A stretch of 64,000 bases of DNA from Ridgeia piscesae. Its lineage: Eukaryota; Annelida; Polychaeta; Sabellida; Siboglinidae. Below are positions 1 through 12,345 of this stretch, in pieces. Position 1 is the first letter of the stretch. Each line of letters begins with the position of its first letter. Position numbers and translations under genes: made by a program. The notes beneath the pieces were generated by a model that was not told the DNA's origin, ran no database searches, and saw only the letters and a program-made list of their open reading frames with translations. The stretch lies in NCBI GenBank assembly GCA_025642075.2, contig JAODUO010000040.1:732501-796500 (forward strand), read 5' to 3'.

Positions 1-378
1 AATTCACAGTGGGGAGCATTGTAAAACCTCTAGAAAGTAATGGAATCTATGGCAGTTTAAATAATCAGATATAAGAATTTTTAAATAATTATTAAATAAG
101 CTAATGAGCGTTTTTGATAAATATAATTTTGTTAGACATTTGCTGCATAATTTGAGAGAATCGGAATCAGGTTTAGAAATTTTTATTACAACTAGCTGAT
201 TTGGAACATTTAATCCAGACTGGAAAGATTGAGTTTGCATGCATGATGCATATATGTTTGTTTTGTAACACTGTAACACTCCTAACTAATTAGTCAGAAA
301 TAACAACAAATGTTCTGTTTGACAGGTTCAGCAAGATTTCTGTCACCCAGGAAGAAAGTATAGCAACGACTGGGTAGA
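1..378 (+). other. AT-rich upstream region; possible 5'UTR exon start at 326
   Basis: I see no gene in 1-325. TGTTTGACAG at 316-325 is a reasonable 3' splice site that would put 326-378 in the 5'UTR of the RBR gene, with the true promoter left of the window. Confidence 0.35.
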
Positions 379-1093
379 ATGGTTCTGAAGAGAGGAAAAC
401 ACGGCCTCAACACTGGCTGCAGTGTGAAGCTTGCCCACTACTCGCGTGGTTCCCCGCTCAGTCGCCATGCAGTGCTAAACAAAGAATACAACCGTCGCAC
501 ATCCACACATAAATTCATAGACACATCTCACAGCATCGACTCATTCGTTGACGATGGCAATATAACAGCGTGCAATGAAATGTTCTATTCCTTGAACAAA
601 CATGGCCGCTGGAGACTATTGAATGTCTTAACGGAAGCTGTCGACGACATCCATTCCGTAGTAGAGGAGCAGAGTTGTCCTAGGCCTCATCTGTGTCGCC
701 TCATAGTGAGCGATCGGCAAGTGTTCCCTAAGGAAGACCTATATGGGGTGCAGCCTGACCCCGCCGACTGCAAGAGCTACCATGACAGCGGTGCACCACA
801 CAGCCACGTGTTCCCTCGTAAGAGGTTTTCCGAAGCATTTGATCTCAAGCGCAAAGCAAACACGGCTGAACAGCAGAATCAGGCGAAGCAGAAACGAAAG
901 AGACGAAACCCACGACACAACCAGCACAGTCGCGGCATACAGAGGAAGGCCGAGCTGCAAGGGAAGAGGAAGAAGGAGGAAGGAGGGAACAGGGAGGAGC
1001 GGCAACCCGAGGCTTGGATGGAAGAGTGCGAATATATCTTCTATGGACAGTCAGAGCTGACGGCTCACCCGAGATTCGCTGACCGCGCTTATA
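379..1093 (+). CDS. RBR gene exon 1: basic N-terminal region
   Basis: This is 238 codons plus one base, GC-richer than its surroundings. The protein is unrecognised, with a long Lys/Arg/Gln-rich stretch (about residues 155-215) that could be a nuclear or nucleolar signal. The GTAAGC donor at 1094 leaves phase 1, which fits the TTTTGTTTAG acceptor at 1639 exactly: the next exon is open in that frame back to its first base. Alternative: the region could be a separate single-exon gene ending at the TAA at 1192-1194. A different frame, open from 326 to a TGA at 386-388, could instead be the tail of an upstream gene. Confidence 0.6.
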
Positions 1094-4000
1094 GTAAGCC
1101 GCCAATACACTCACAGTTTACTTCCACGTTTAGCATTTTAAAGAAAATAAAAATGTATTGCTTGAATCAGTATTATGATATAAAATTATTATAAAACATG
1201 CCGCTAGATGTGGCTGTATGACAGCAGAGCCCAACAAATCCATGAATTAGAAATTCCACATTTTGGGCTATGCCACTGGACTGTTTCTAATATGCATATT
1301 GTTTTCGCACTTTCTGGATGACCAGTTGTGATGTTTACATTCAGAGCATGTTTACAAGGATAACGAGTCAGGACGAGCCTGTATATCATACATCTCATGG
1401 TGTCAGCAGTTTGAGCCACTGAGACATTTTTATCATTCATGTGTATATGACTTCTGACAGAAACTGAAGTTTTGCATTCTGTTACCTTTCAGTTCTAAAC
1501 ACTATGTGATTTATATCTTTACTTGGAAGGAATCCATTTAAATACCTGCCATGACATATGATTGTGGACATATTATGATCTACTGTAGGACATCCATTTC
1601 TGTGACACTAATTCACTTCCACATTTTTCTTTTGTTTAGAACCTGGCACAGACTTAAGGACTGGTAAAATGAGACACAGTGTAAACAAGATGAGTGTACA
1701 TTTCCCTGGATCAAATACATGGAAGGATTTCATGCAGGCATCCCTGATGGATCCGTGGTCTGATACGGAGGCAAGTGAAGATGAAGAAGAGATGGTAACC
1801 GACAAAGCCTCAGCTCAAACATGCATCATCGACTTGACAGAAGCCATGGTGAAATCAAAACAACAGAAGAATCTCAGAAAAAAGAAAACAACTGTGACAA
1901 AGGTAGCATCTGTCAACCATACTCTTTGGTCTGCAAACACAGCATCAACGTGCGTTAAAATTCACGGAAAAGGAACTGCCATCTATGAGCCACAAGAAGA
2001 ATCATCGTCAGAGAATGACAATGAGTCTGTAGACAGTGACGGATCTGTTGCATCGTCATCGCAGATACCTGTCTCATTGAGTGCTGATTGGCTGCCTTCG
2101 ACCCCAACATCCTTCATTTCCCGGGTCGAGGAGCTGAGTCTTCATCGAGAATCTCTTGTCGTTAACTTTGGAGAGGCATACAAAGAGGGGCAGAGTTTGC
2201 CTCGGAGGTTTTCCGTTGATTTGTCACGGTTGATTGCACGATCGACAAATGGTAAGAGTGGAGTTGTTGGAGAGGTACCAGTACCTGATGTAGCATTAGT
2301 GTTCTGTCCTGGAGGTGTCATCAATGGATGTCAAGACTCGCTTCACACTGCGTCTCGCTATGTCAGGTATGTAAAAATACTTTGTCCATGACATTTTATT
2401 AGGTTTAAGTTTTGAGTGTAATACACGTATATAGTTGATTACATTTTTAATTTGTTACATGACTATAGTATTTAAATTAATGGTTTATGTGGAAGTTGGA
2501 ACTTTGATGTAATTTGTACTTTGTAATGGGTTATAGTTTGCATGTTGTATCATGTTATATTCTTTGTTTTCTAAATTTAAGTATTGTAATCATTTGTACA
2601 TGTTTTTATGTGTGCACATCATTATTTTAATTACCCTTTTGGGTGCTGTTTCTTGGAAAGGTTTATATTTTGATATTATTCATTGAATCTAAAGAAACAT
2701 CTCTCGTGTGTTCAGTAGATTTTTTTCATTTTAGAATTCGATAATTTAATGAAAATGTAAACTGAGACCATAAATATATGTTTCACAGGGTCCAGTTAGA
2801 GAGTGACCTACCCACGAAGCAGTCACTGTTTGACCATCTGCAGGGGGCATTTGGTTGTGTGTCAAAAGGTCACAGTGTAGATGACATCATACAAGAAGCC
2901 GTCCAATACTTGACATCAGTGTGCGTCACACTTGCAGAAATGTACGTGTTGTCTGCTGAATTTCCAGTTCTGGTCAATAAGTCACCATTTGCCTCATATT
3001 AATATTTACCATTGAAACCAAGACATTTGTTTTGTTCTGTGGAGAAATCCAAGTTACAAAGTTGCCATTTGAATCTGGCTCAATAGCAATACATATTAAT
3101 GACAAAATAATGAGCAATACATGCTATTTACATTTTGGATGTTTTGTTTATAATATGAAAATGTCACTATTGTTTTTATTATTATACTTATTTCAGATTA
3201 TGGACACTATTTTTGGTATAATAAAATATAATTTGGCAGGCAGTTAGCCGAGCTGTAAACCTTCAATATGTTTGGGCAATAAGAACATTATATAAAAGTT
3301 GTATTAAATCGTACGTATACTAAAAACTGCTAGAATATTGTTGCGAAAGGAGAAATGTGACTTTGTAAGCATTCATACTTTAGTGATTCTCTCTTCATCG
3401 AATACTATGAGTTATACATCTGATTTTATGTGTTAAAAGATGCGGAAAAATAACAAGGATTTTCCATAAAATAAAACAGTTCAGACAAGAACTGTTTCTT
3501 GTATGTTTCTTTCTGACTTGACCTGCTTAATTGAAGCTGTATCGGTGATATTGGTGACGTTCTGTGTCCAGGGAAAACAGACATGTGACAGGCGTCAGTG
3601 ACACACAGGACAGACTGGATAAAGACCTGGTCAGCTACGTCAACTCACTGCGTGGATGCAGGGTTCAAGTCTACAGTCCAGACTGCAGACAGCTCACAGA
3701 CGAGTTCCTCGACCCAGCCACCAACGAGTCACAGCAGGTACTGTGTGTGCCGTGTGGGCCGTGTAACTGTGTCATTATCCTTAAAGTTAGGCTGTCTGCA
3801 TCTGTCTAATGAGGATAGAAATTAAAAACAGGAAGTGTGCTGTGTTCCTTGCGGGCGTCGTGGCTTGATCGTCAAAGGGTGTTGTGGTCAGCTTGGCTCT
3901 CTTACTCAAATGTAGGTGATATTGCCAGTAAAACTTGTTTTGATTTAAAGGGATTTTTCATGTTCACAAATGTAATGAAAAAGGGTTCTTTAAGAATATA

Positions 4001-7000
4001 AAACTCCTTGTAGTCAAATGTAGTGTACAATATGTTTAATTAATGTAATTATTTCATATAACTCTGTGCATTCATTTCATTAGAATTATGTTTTAGTAAT
4101 CAGTAATGACACTGATAATATATTTATATTGAGAAAGAATCCATTCCATGTCGCAAATAACTCAGGTTTCTAGTTTGGGAAAACGTCTAATGAAATAAAG
4201 GCATAGAATTACATGAAATAATTGTATTATTGTTTATATTACAAAGAGTTTAAAGTTGTCAAAGAACCCTTTTTCATTAGTATTTGGGATGGACATTAAA
4301 GTATCCGTTTTGTGTCCCAAAGAATCCCTTTAAGCATGCTTCCATGGTCATATGTTTCAAATCTCGACTTACTGGAGTAACTAAACAGAACTTGGCAGAC
4401 ACTATAGTTTCAATATTACAGTTGTTGAATTAGTCTGTCTGTTAGATATGTAAAGTGCATTGAACTGACATATGGACTGACTATTGTGTCATATTAAAAC
4501 TTACCATTTAGCTGTAAATTAATATAAATAAAGTCAGATGTATGCTTATAGAAGGAATGCTTTGGGGTATAATCAAGGAGATATAATCATGGGGAATTTG
4601 TAGCATAAAATTAGCAACATTTCTATATGGACTATAATTTATGATTTTAATTCCTGTTACAGAGCCTCACAGCGACACATGTAGACGTGGCCTGTAACTA
4701 CTCTGGCATCTCCTGCAACGTTTGCTTCAGCTGCATCGACAATGATGCCTATGGCATCCCACAAGGCACTGCTTTGTTACTATGCCAACACTGGTTTTGT
4801 AATGAATGCTGGTGGCACCATCTGGTGGAGAGAATTCGCCATGGAGACTTGTCAATTGCCTGTCCAGTAAGTGTGTTTGGACTTCTCAGAGAGACTAACA
4901 GTCCACTTTAATGTATTGTTATAAAGATAAAGGTTTTTACCATCATATAATAATAATAATAATTTAAAAGACAAGCAACCAATATGTGCATATAATTATA
5001 TAGTAAATAAAAAATACTAACAGTCCAAAATTACAATGGTATAATTTTGTCATAACTTTTTACGACATTAAAAAATAACTTAAAATGTCTTCACACATTG
5101 TGATTACATAGAAAATTAAAGTACCCTAGGTAAGTTTATTTTGCATAAAAGTGCAATGCTGTTTTCTTTCTACAAGTCACAGGCCATGTTGTGTTAAAGA
5201 GGTGTGGGTTACCGTGCTGGTGAAACTATTGTAACTTTATTTGGGTTGCAACAAGTATTCTCTTTAATGCCCGTACAGCAAACCTGATGCAGAATTTCCT
5301 GTCTTATTGCAGGGACATGATTGTGGAACCAGGCTAGACCCTATCACACTGCTCTCTCTGACGTCATTTAATATCTACACAAAACACAAGCAACACATAG
5401 CTAGCGCCACAGTTGATCAAAGTCACAGTTGGCAGTGGTGTCCCAGTGCCAAATGTGGGCGGCTCGCTCATGTCACAGCGCCCTCTACCGGTAAGGCCAG
5501 CAGTCATATTTTTCCCATTCCAGAAATTAACAAGCCAGTGTGATTCAGTAACATCTGTTACTTCATGTATTAAACCTAAACATGTTTACATTCGTATGCT
5601 ATAGAATACATTGTATGAAAGATATAGGGATTTGTGCAGTTTTTAATTGATATAGAACTCCTATCATCTTTATTAATTTGTCTCAACAAGTTTCATGGCA
5701 ACTTCCATCTTCCTGGTTTTCTTCAGTCATTTCAGTGCCATTTGATCTTTTTTCTCAGTTTATCTTCTTTTTTCATCTTTGTTTGTAGTTTAAGCTCCAA
5801 CAGTTTTGCTGTTTTGTATGGCATAGTTGTAATTAATTCTATCAAATCCGTAATTTGTTAAATATTCTAGTTTTACTTCCACGTAAATTACTTTGTATAT
5901 ATATATAATACACGCACAGTCCTTACAAAATGTCTCTTACAGATTCTCCAGTTTTGGACGTTGGTGTGGACTGTACCTGTGGTGCCACCTGGTGTTTCCA
6001 GTGTCAACAAGTAGTGCACTGGCCTGCGACCTGCTCCCACATGGGATCATACGTGAAACTCATGAGAGAAAGATGTAGGTAGACTTAATCACAGCCACCA
6101 CACACGGGCGTGTTATAAACGTTTTTAAAAATATTTACATTGCGAGTGTTAATCATGTTGATTGGATTGAAAAGCAGGATTTACAGAGCATGAGTAAAAA
6201 TAATCTAAACCCATATTTGCAAGCGTGTGTATATATAATATATATACCTCTTGTTACAATAGTTTAGAAATTGCCTAGGCGAAAACACCTTCATAAAATG
6301 CAATACAAGTCTACCGTAATGTGACAACGTTAAGACATTTTACTGAAGCAAGAAATACCAGCTATAATGTTTTCATTTAGTGGAGATCATTGTCCTGTAT
6401 TAAAATATTAAATAACTATGCAGAATAGTGGGGTTGTCAATGTAACACATTATAGCCATATCCATGTTTGTTTATTGTATTGATTGTCGTCTCAAAAGAA
6501 GCCAGTGTTATGAGGTATTGGCACATAAGATCATATCAGGTGTATCGTTCACCCTTTGTAGGGAGAGGGAAATACAATGACACTGGCCACACGTACTTCG
6601 CTAAAGTGAAGAAATGTCCCAAGTGTCACCACCCAATGGAGAAGTCTGGCGGTTGTCAACAGATGTCGTGCCGCTGTGGCACTAGCTTCTGCTGGGAGTG
6701 TCTGTGTCTCTGGCAGGACCATGGGCCGTATCTCGTGTGTCCTAGGAGTCATATCTCCATCACGGTAATTAGTAGTTACTTGTCCTCGTACTTCCTGAGT
6801 GTGGTTCGTGAACTTGCACTAGTTTCTGCTAGTCTCCTTTCTCTTGGTGCTGTCGTCCGGGCGGGGCCAGCGCTGGCCAGCAGTGTACTGTCCTTCTTCA
6901 GTTGTTCGTCTCCATGTTGTCATTGCTTGTATCTTTCTCTTCAGTTTTGGTGTTCGCCATGTTCACCAGAAGATTACTGTTTCTTCTGAATACATGGCCA

Positions 7001-8331
7001 AGTCAGACAGTCTTTGCTCTCCTGTTTTCTATAAGGAGTCTGTTATCACAGGATAAATAGTATCTTATGAAGCTGGGATATGCTTGTCAACTGTTTGTTT
7101 TGTCTTCTTCTCATTGATGGTAAGGCTAATGAATCTGTAACAGTTTTCAGTTTATTGGTATTTTGTGACGGTATTCAACCAGATTGTCATCTGCATTGTT
7201 TGACATTTAATTGTTTCAAATGTCTCATTTCTTACATCTGTTTTTCTCTCACTCTCTCACCCTCTCACCCTCTCACCATGTCACTCTCTCACCCTCTCAC
7301 CCTCTCCCTCTCACCATGTTACCCTCTCATTCTCTCACCCTCTCACCCTCTCTATATCTCTCTCCTTCCCTCCCTCCCTCCATCTCTCTCTTTCTGTCGC
7401 AATCCTCCATCTCTCTATGTCTCTCTCATTTCTCTCTATTTATATCTCTCTCCATACTGAGTTCATGAATTACTGTAATCTACATAACAACTGATGTCTT
7501 CTGTAGGTAATGGAGTTGGACAATGCCAATGAACTGGCCACCAATGAGATGCACATACGCCAAGCAATGCGACACCATGACGCAAGCACACTGAAGAACC
7601 ATGGTCTCACCATCAGGAGAATCAAAGCATTACTCACCAGACAGCAGGTGGGATTTTTTTAAAGAAATATTTTGTATATATTGAATAAGAACATTGTTTT
7701 TTTAACTGTCAACAGTTGCATCATTGGTGTCTCGCGGTATCCAAAAAAATAGCTATCAGGTCTGTTACATTGTCATGGAAATGCCAATTCTGGGTTTGGT
7801 GTTATTTAGAATTGTTGAAATTGTAACGGGTTTCATAAATACTGGTCACTGACGTCTTCTGTAAATTAAAAATTAAAAAAAAAAAAAGTAATCCATGCAA
7901 ACCTGAGTTTAAACCTGGTTTGGTCTGCGTAAAAACAAGAGTGTCTAATACAACACTATAATTGTGTATATCTTGGTCTATGTGTGCTGCTGTTAGGAAT
8001 GTGTACAGCCATATGTATAAACCTTACATTGCGTCATTTATCTCTGTGCCAGATCATCATGCAGAACAACAGAACGCCAAGTCATCACCAGGCCACCACA
8101 TCACCAAGTCTGCACCAAGTCAATGCCAACCTGCTCAGTCTGAATACATTCAACACATTCATTGTACAGGCAAGTAGTCAACATGCGTACATTATATTGA
8201 CACGATAAACCTTTATACAGTGTTTTTTCATATTTTCCTTGTAGACAGCACAACGAAATGGGTAGTGATTATTTAATATTGTTTAATTTAAAAACAGTGC
8301 TGCCAATTCAATTATGTAATGAAAGATCATA

Positions 8332-8389
<58 letters not shown>

Positions 8390-8923
8390 GTATGTATATT
8401 ATATATATATATATATATGTATACCTATATATTTGTATACATGTATACATCTATATACAGTTATATATACAGTTATATATACATTGTGGATATTATATTT
8501 TATGTATATATATGTGTGTGTGTGTGTGTATGAACATATAACTGATAAAAATAACAGTTTTATCACTTTCAGATGCATAAATTCTTGGAATGCACATATG
8601 TGCTGCTGGCATCATGTCATCGTAAGACACGGAACCAAAATCTGGAAAAGAAAGTGTCACTTCTCGAATTTCTACTCATTAGAATGGGAAAGGTAGGTGC
8701 ATTATGGCTGTTAATGTTTTTCGTTTATGAATTAATTTACAATTCAGGATGTTGCAGCTTTGGTGGAATGTCTGTAAACCACACATTCATTTGCTTACCT
8801 TCCAGTTAATTTATCTTAACAATTGTGTATAGTCTTATGACTATGGATGTTTGCAGGAATTGTCAAGACAGCTGTTCAAAGCTACAAGCTCTTGATGACA
8901 TGTAGACAAGGAAGTCCTTAGTT

Positions 8924-8983
<60 letters not shown>

Positions 8984-9113
8984 ATATATATGTATATATA
9001 TAATATATATGATATATATATAATATATATATATAATATATATATATATATAATATATATGTATATATATAATATATATTATACATATATATATATATAT
9101 ATGTATATATATG

Positions 9114-9145
<32 letters not shown>

Positions 9146-9150
9146 AATAT

Positions 9151-9223
<73 letters not shown>

Positions 9224-9682
9224 CAGACAACACATGTCACACTGCTAGCATTAACACAATCATCATTCCAGTTGTGTAGTGTCCTGTGAGAATAAATACT
9301 TTCCAATACACAACATACACTGTTCTTTGATCGATGTATGGTGATGATCGTTTTAAATTGTGAGAATTCTTTGACTGGTTTATTCATATTCAGTTTACAA
9401 AATTTAAACATATACATATAAATATGGAGCACATTATAATATAAATATGACACAGAAATTCAAGCATCCATTGTAGTTCTTAGAACGACACAAATACATA
9501 ATGTAAATATATGACGAGGTTGTTTATGTGTGTTGCAGTTGCTTGGCGAAGTGCAAATGGGTAACATCAGTCAAATCTTCGCCCAACTTCACATGCTCAT
9601 GTCGGAGCAGAGGAATCTCCTCCAGAGGGCAGCACCAGATATGAGGCGAACACAGAAAGCCGTTGCAAAGAAGACATCATGA
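379..9682 (+). CDS. RBR-type E3 ubiquitin ligase (RING1-IBR-RING2), 12 coding exons, 999-aa model
   Basis: Exons: 379-1093, 1640-2366, 2789-2941, 3572-3737, 4663-4866, 5313-5490, 5943-6074, 6562-6764, 7507-7647, 8053-8169, 8573-8692, 9539-9682 (stop TGA). I joined them by hand: every junction keeps frame and the total is 3000 nt. RBR ligases take ubiquitin from E2 at RING1 and pass it through a RING2 cysteine to substrate. Approximate residues: RING1 605-659, IBR 698-745, RING2 777-818, catalytic Cys 790 in GGCQQM. The RBR is closest in style to Ariadne/ANKIB1-type proteins, but I see no ankyrin, UBA or RWD domain and do not recognise the 590-aa N-terminus. The start at 379 follows an in-frame TAG at 361-363; a 5'UTR acceptor is possible at 324-325. 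The RBR call is firm; the N-terminal join rests on phase and composition only. Confidence 0.88.
1640..3737 (+). CDS. RBR gene exons 2-4: acidic/Ser-rich linker and unrecognised helical region
   Basis: Exons are 1640-2366, 2789-2941 and 3572-3737, with introns in phase 2, 2 and 0. Exon 2 contains acidic clusters ([11 protein letters not shown] and a Ser/Glu/Asn/Asp stretch) and reads as disordered. Exons 3-4 have amphipathic helix-like sequence ([21 protein letters not shown]) and lead into RING1. No named domain is visible. If exon 1 is not used, an internal ATG at 1669 would give a 751-aa protein with an intact RBR. Confidence 0.75.
4663..6074 (+). CDS. RBR gene exons 5-7: RING1 and IBR
   Basis: Exons are 4663-4866, 5313-5490 and 5943-6074. 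RING1 shows the classic ligand pattern: CNVC, then CQHWFCNEC (C-x-H-x2-C-x2-C), then CPGHDC. IBR starts with WCPSAKC and ends with [11 protein letters not shown]...H....C. All expected zinc ligands are visible. Introns fall inside RING1 (phase 0 after ACP) and inside IBR (phase 1). The 446-nt and 452-nt introns hold nothing but AT-rich sequence. Confidence 0.93.
6562..6764 (+). CDS. RBR gene exon 8: RING2 / catalytic domain
   Basis: This encodes [19 protein letters not shown], then [12 protein letters not shown], then WQDH. Spacing matches the known Ariadne RING2: first pair C-x2-C, catalytic Cys ten residues after the second Cys, Cys five further on, then FCWxC, a His seven residues later and a final Cys. 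The active-site Cys is therefore present and the enzyme is predicted to be active. The exon enters at phase 1 and leaves at phase 0 through GTAATT. Confidence 0.93.
7246..7455 (+). repeat. Degenerate CT-rich / TCTCACCC repeat (intronic)
   Basis: An imperfect pyrimidine-rich repeat in the intron before RBR exon 9, with units close to TCTCACCC followed by TCTCTCCC. It is transcribed as a long polypyrimidine tract, some 50 bases from the true acceptor at 7506. Confidence 0.8.
7507..9682 (+). CDS. RBR gene exons 9-12: C-terminal helical tail
   Basis: Exons are 7507-7647, 8053-8169, 8573-8692 and 9539-9682, all phase 0. The tail is hydrophilic and probably helical ([12 protein letters not shown]..., [19 protein letters not shown]), as in the auto-inhibitory or coiled tails of Ariadne-type proteins; no Ariadne domain is clearly recognisable. 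The intron between the second and third of these exons begins with GC, not GT. The last intron (8693-9538) carries a ~290-bp AT microsatellite. Confidence 0.85.
8170..8572 (+). other. GC-AG intron in the RBR gene
   Basis: The exon ends GTACAG and the intron begins GCAAGT, a good non-canonical GC donor with near-perfect U1 complementarity elsewhere. It ends CACTTTCAG. The flanking exons are 117 and 120 nt, both phase 0, so no other donor is needed. The intron also holds an AT microsatellite at 8335-8385. Confidence 0.75.
8929..9222. repeat. AT dinucleotide microsatellite with ATATAATATATG interruptions
   Basis: About 290 bp of AT/TA in the last RBR intron. The array is self-complementary and cruciform-prone. 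Reading frames across it are artefacts. Confidence 0.95.
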
Positions 9683-10849
9683 GCATTGCGTGCAAACATA
9701 TAATGTTCTTTTATGTTGACTGTTTGCTGTCACACATTTAAGTCATTAGTAGTGGCAGACTCCTATGTTTGGTAATATTCTCAGGGAGTAATATAGATCT
9801 TCTTCCAGGCACCAACCTATTAAACAATTCTCGTTTTTTTAATTTATTTTCTTATGGAATTTGCTATCATCCAATGAATTCGCCTGGTAGAAAAACAACT
9901 TTCATTTATAATAATAATGATTTTTGAAAATTGTCTTGCTACCTATACATTCACATAGAATGAAAGTTATTCAACAACATGCACAGTACATGCACAGCAT
10001 GGTGTGCTGCTGCATTTAAAAGGACATGGCTGAAGTCATAGATTTATATGTTGCCATGCCCTTATCAAATTATCAATAAATTACCAAATAATGTACATAA
10101 TCAATACATAAATTTGTTGTTACCTAGCCTCGATTACCCAGGCTCTGTTGTTACCTAGCCTCAGTTACCCAGACTCTGTGAGGTGGCAGCATTTTTTCAG
10201 CCTCTGAACTGTCTTCTCGGCGAAGTTACACAGCCAAGTGACAGTCAGTTAAGCGAGACTAGTTGTTACCGCAGTGTTTATACTGCTAATGTATTGATTT
10301 AACTAAACATCATCTTCAGTTAACTTTTGTTACCAATGTTTCAGTGACACAGAGCCAGGTGCACAAAGCAACAACCAAACTATATGCAAGCACCTGTAGA
10401 CTTACAAACATGTCAGACTGTGATCTAGATGGGGGTTTATTCCCTACTGCTGGATTTATCCACCATTTTGAATGGTTGCGTGAGTGATATCATAATTATG
10501 ACTTATGGTAAATAACTCGTGTCGATATTATACTGGTTTTAGAATTCATATGTTTCAAAGTGTACAAATTTAAATGTACATTTGTAATAATTCATCAATC
10601 TATGTATTAAATGTATACATATCAACACAAATTTGTAATTAACATTCCTAAGGAGTATGTCTCTGTTAATGTCATGTGTCTTAATTTCTGTACACCTTGG
10701 GTAGAGTGTTTAAAGATAGTGTTTGAAAGTTTGGCATACTTCCGTATTGATTCACATATACACACATACCTACAAACACACGTACACTTATACATATGTA
10801 CACACAGAGGGGCATACGTGCCCGCACAAACACTCACACACACACACCA

Positions 10850-10890
<41 letters not shown>

Positions 10891-11130
10891 AGGTTTCATG
10901 CTACTATTTTTACTGCAATGTCACACGGGTGTCCGAGTGCAATTTAGTAATGTTGAATGTTGTAAAACTGTAACGTGACGTATTCTATGTAGCAAACTGT
11001 GATAACAATGTGTGTGTGTGTTCTAATACACTGCCTGTGGTTTACAGTAATTTATAAGTGATAGAAGTACATTGTTTATATTTTATTTATTAACTGCTGT
11101 GTTTATTAAAGGTTGTTGAATAATGGTGTA
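9683..11130 (+). other. RBR 3'UTR and downstream spacer
   Basis: ATTAAA at about 9819 and AATAAA at about 10076 are candidate polyadenylation signals. A 31-bp direct repeat (TTGTTACCTAGCCTC...) occurs twice at about 10119-10175. A CA microsatellite lies at 10843-10886. No further gene is supported. Confidence 0.5.
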
Positions 11131-11277
11131 GCTGTTGTTGCTTTATTTCCGAATTATGAGACTGTTATTAAACTTGCAAGAATTGTCACTGCACGATCCT
11201 GCAATGTTTGGTTTATTGCATATCACTTTTAACGTGGACAATCGGTTGTATGATGACGTTGATCAAACCAGCTATGA

Positions 11278-11400
11278 ATGGTGCGTGGACAACAAATGCA
11301 TAACTTGAAACGGCGAATCCCACAGGTCTACTTCGCACCCGATAGCCACATTGTGCGAGAGATTATGAAGCTGACGGAAAAACAACAGTTGCTTGTACGT
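11278..11400 (+). other. Possible isolated coding exon or repeat-derived ORF
   Basis: Between an acceptor-like CCCACAG (11325) and a GTACGT donor-like site (about 11395) the sequence is open and coding-like in composition (…YFAPDSHIVREIMKLTEKQQLL). I see no partner exons. It may be a fragment of a transposon. Low confidence. Confidence 0.2.
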
Positions 11401-11699
11401 AAATTGTATACTAGTTGTAAAGGCACAATTTGCTGGAGGCATGAAATCCTTGCAATAGGCTCAGGAGAAAAAAAATCAGATTATATTTATGAGATGTAGT
11501 TACGAACTAGCATCGCTATTGTAAAAGAGTATAGGTTTGCCTCGATATCAGTAACGATTAGTGACAGCACAACAAATTGCGGTACGGCTGTGTAGTTTTC
11601 AAAAATTATTCCACACATTAAGCAAAATAATGAATGTGGTGTTTATCTCTTGTACGTATGCGTAATAACAAAATATCTTCTGTCTTCTATACTAGTCCT

Positions 11700-12345
11700 G
11701 GCTCTGTGCCAAATAGGCCCGTAAAACTGTTGAGGTAAACGGAGTTTTACTTTGGATTTGTATTCTACTCATATCTTTCAACAGCTCAGGTGTTTAAAAA
11801 AAATCAGTGGCATAAGATCACTGGAGCGTGAAATACAAAATGGCCACCGCTGACTGGGTATTCATCTATAACTTTGGACCTAGAAGGGCTAGATAGCAAC
11901 ACTTGGTATCAATTCCGCCTAAAATTGCCATTCCAGGAATGCCTGCCCTATCTGTTTTACGCTTTGATGTTATATTGGAGGAGAAATCCAACATTGTCGT
12001 TCATTCAGGACGATCGTCGACTGTAGGCCAGCCATAGCTTTCGATCTAGAAACTGATTTATTTGCTTCTCGGTAGTTATGAGGATCCCCAATAAAATAAA
12101 CATGATTTCATGACCTTTTAGGTCAATCACCTCGGTCAAAGGTCACGTTAATTGGCTACACTTGACCTTTTTAACCATATCTGGTGGCTAAACGGGATGC
12201 ACTTGGCATATAGATGAGCGATAAGTCTTACCTCAGTGGCTGTCTTCATAATTCTACTATGGTAAATTCAAATGGATGAGATTATATTAACTTCTAAGGT
12301 TAGGGCTAAGCGCTACGTCAAGGTCAAATGTGACTAGGACATAGC
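11700..12345 (+). mobile_element. Partial copy of the decayed coding repeat, inverted relative to 19.3-19.95 kb
   Basis: Sequence from GGATTTGTATTCTAC through ATGTGACTAGG matches the reverse complement of about 19320-19940 over some 600 bp, with many substitutions and small indels. Shared blocks include CACTGGAGCGTGAAATACAA, GGTATCAATTCCGCCT and GACGATCGTCGACTG. Here the reading frame is broken. The copy ends where the coding part of the longer copy goes on. Confidence 0.8.
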
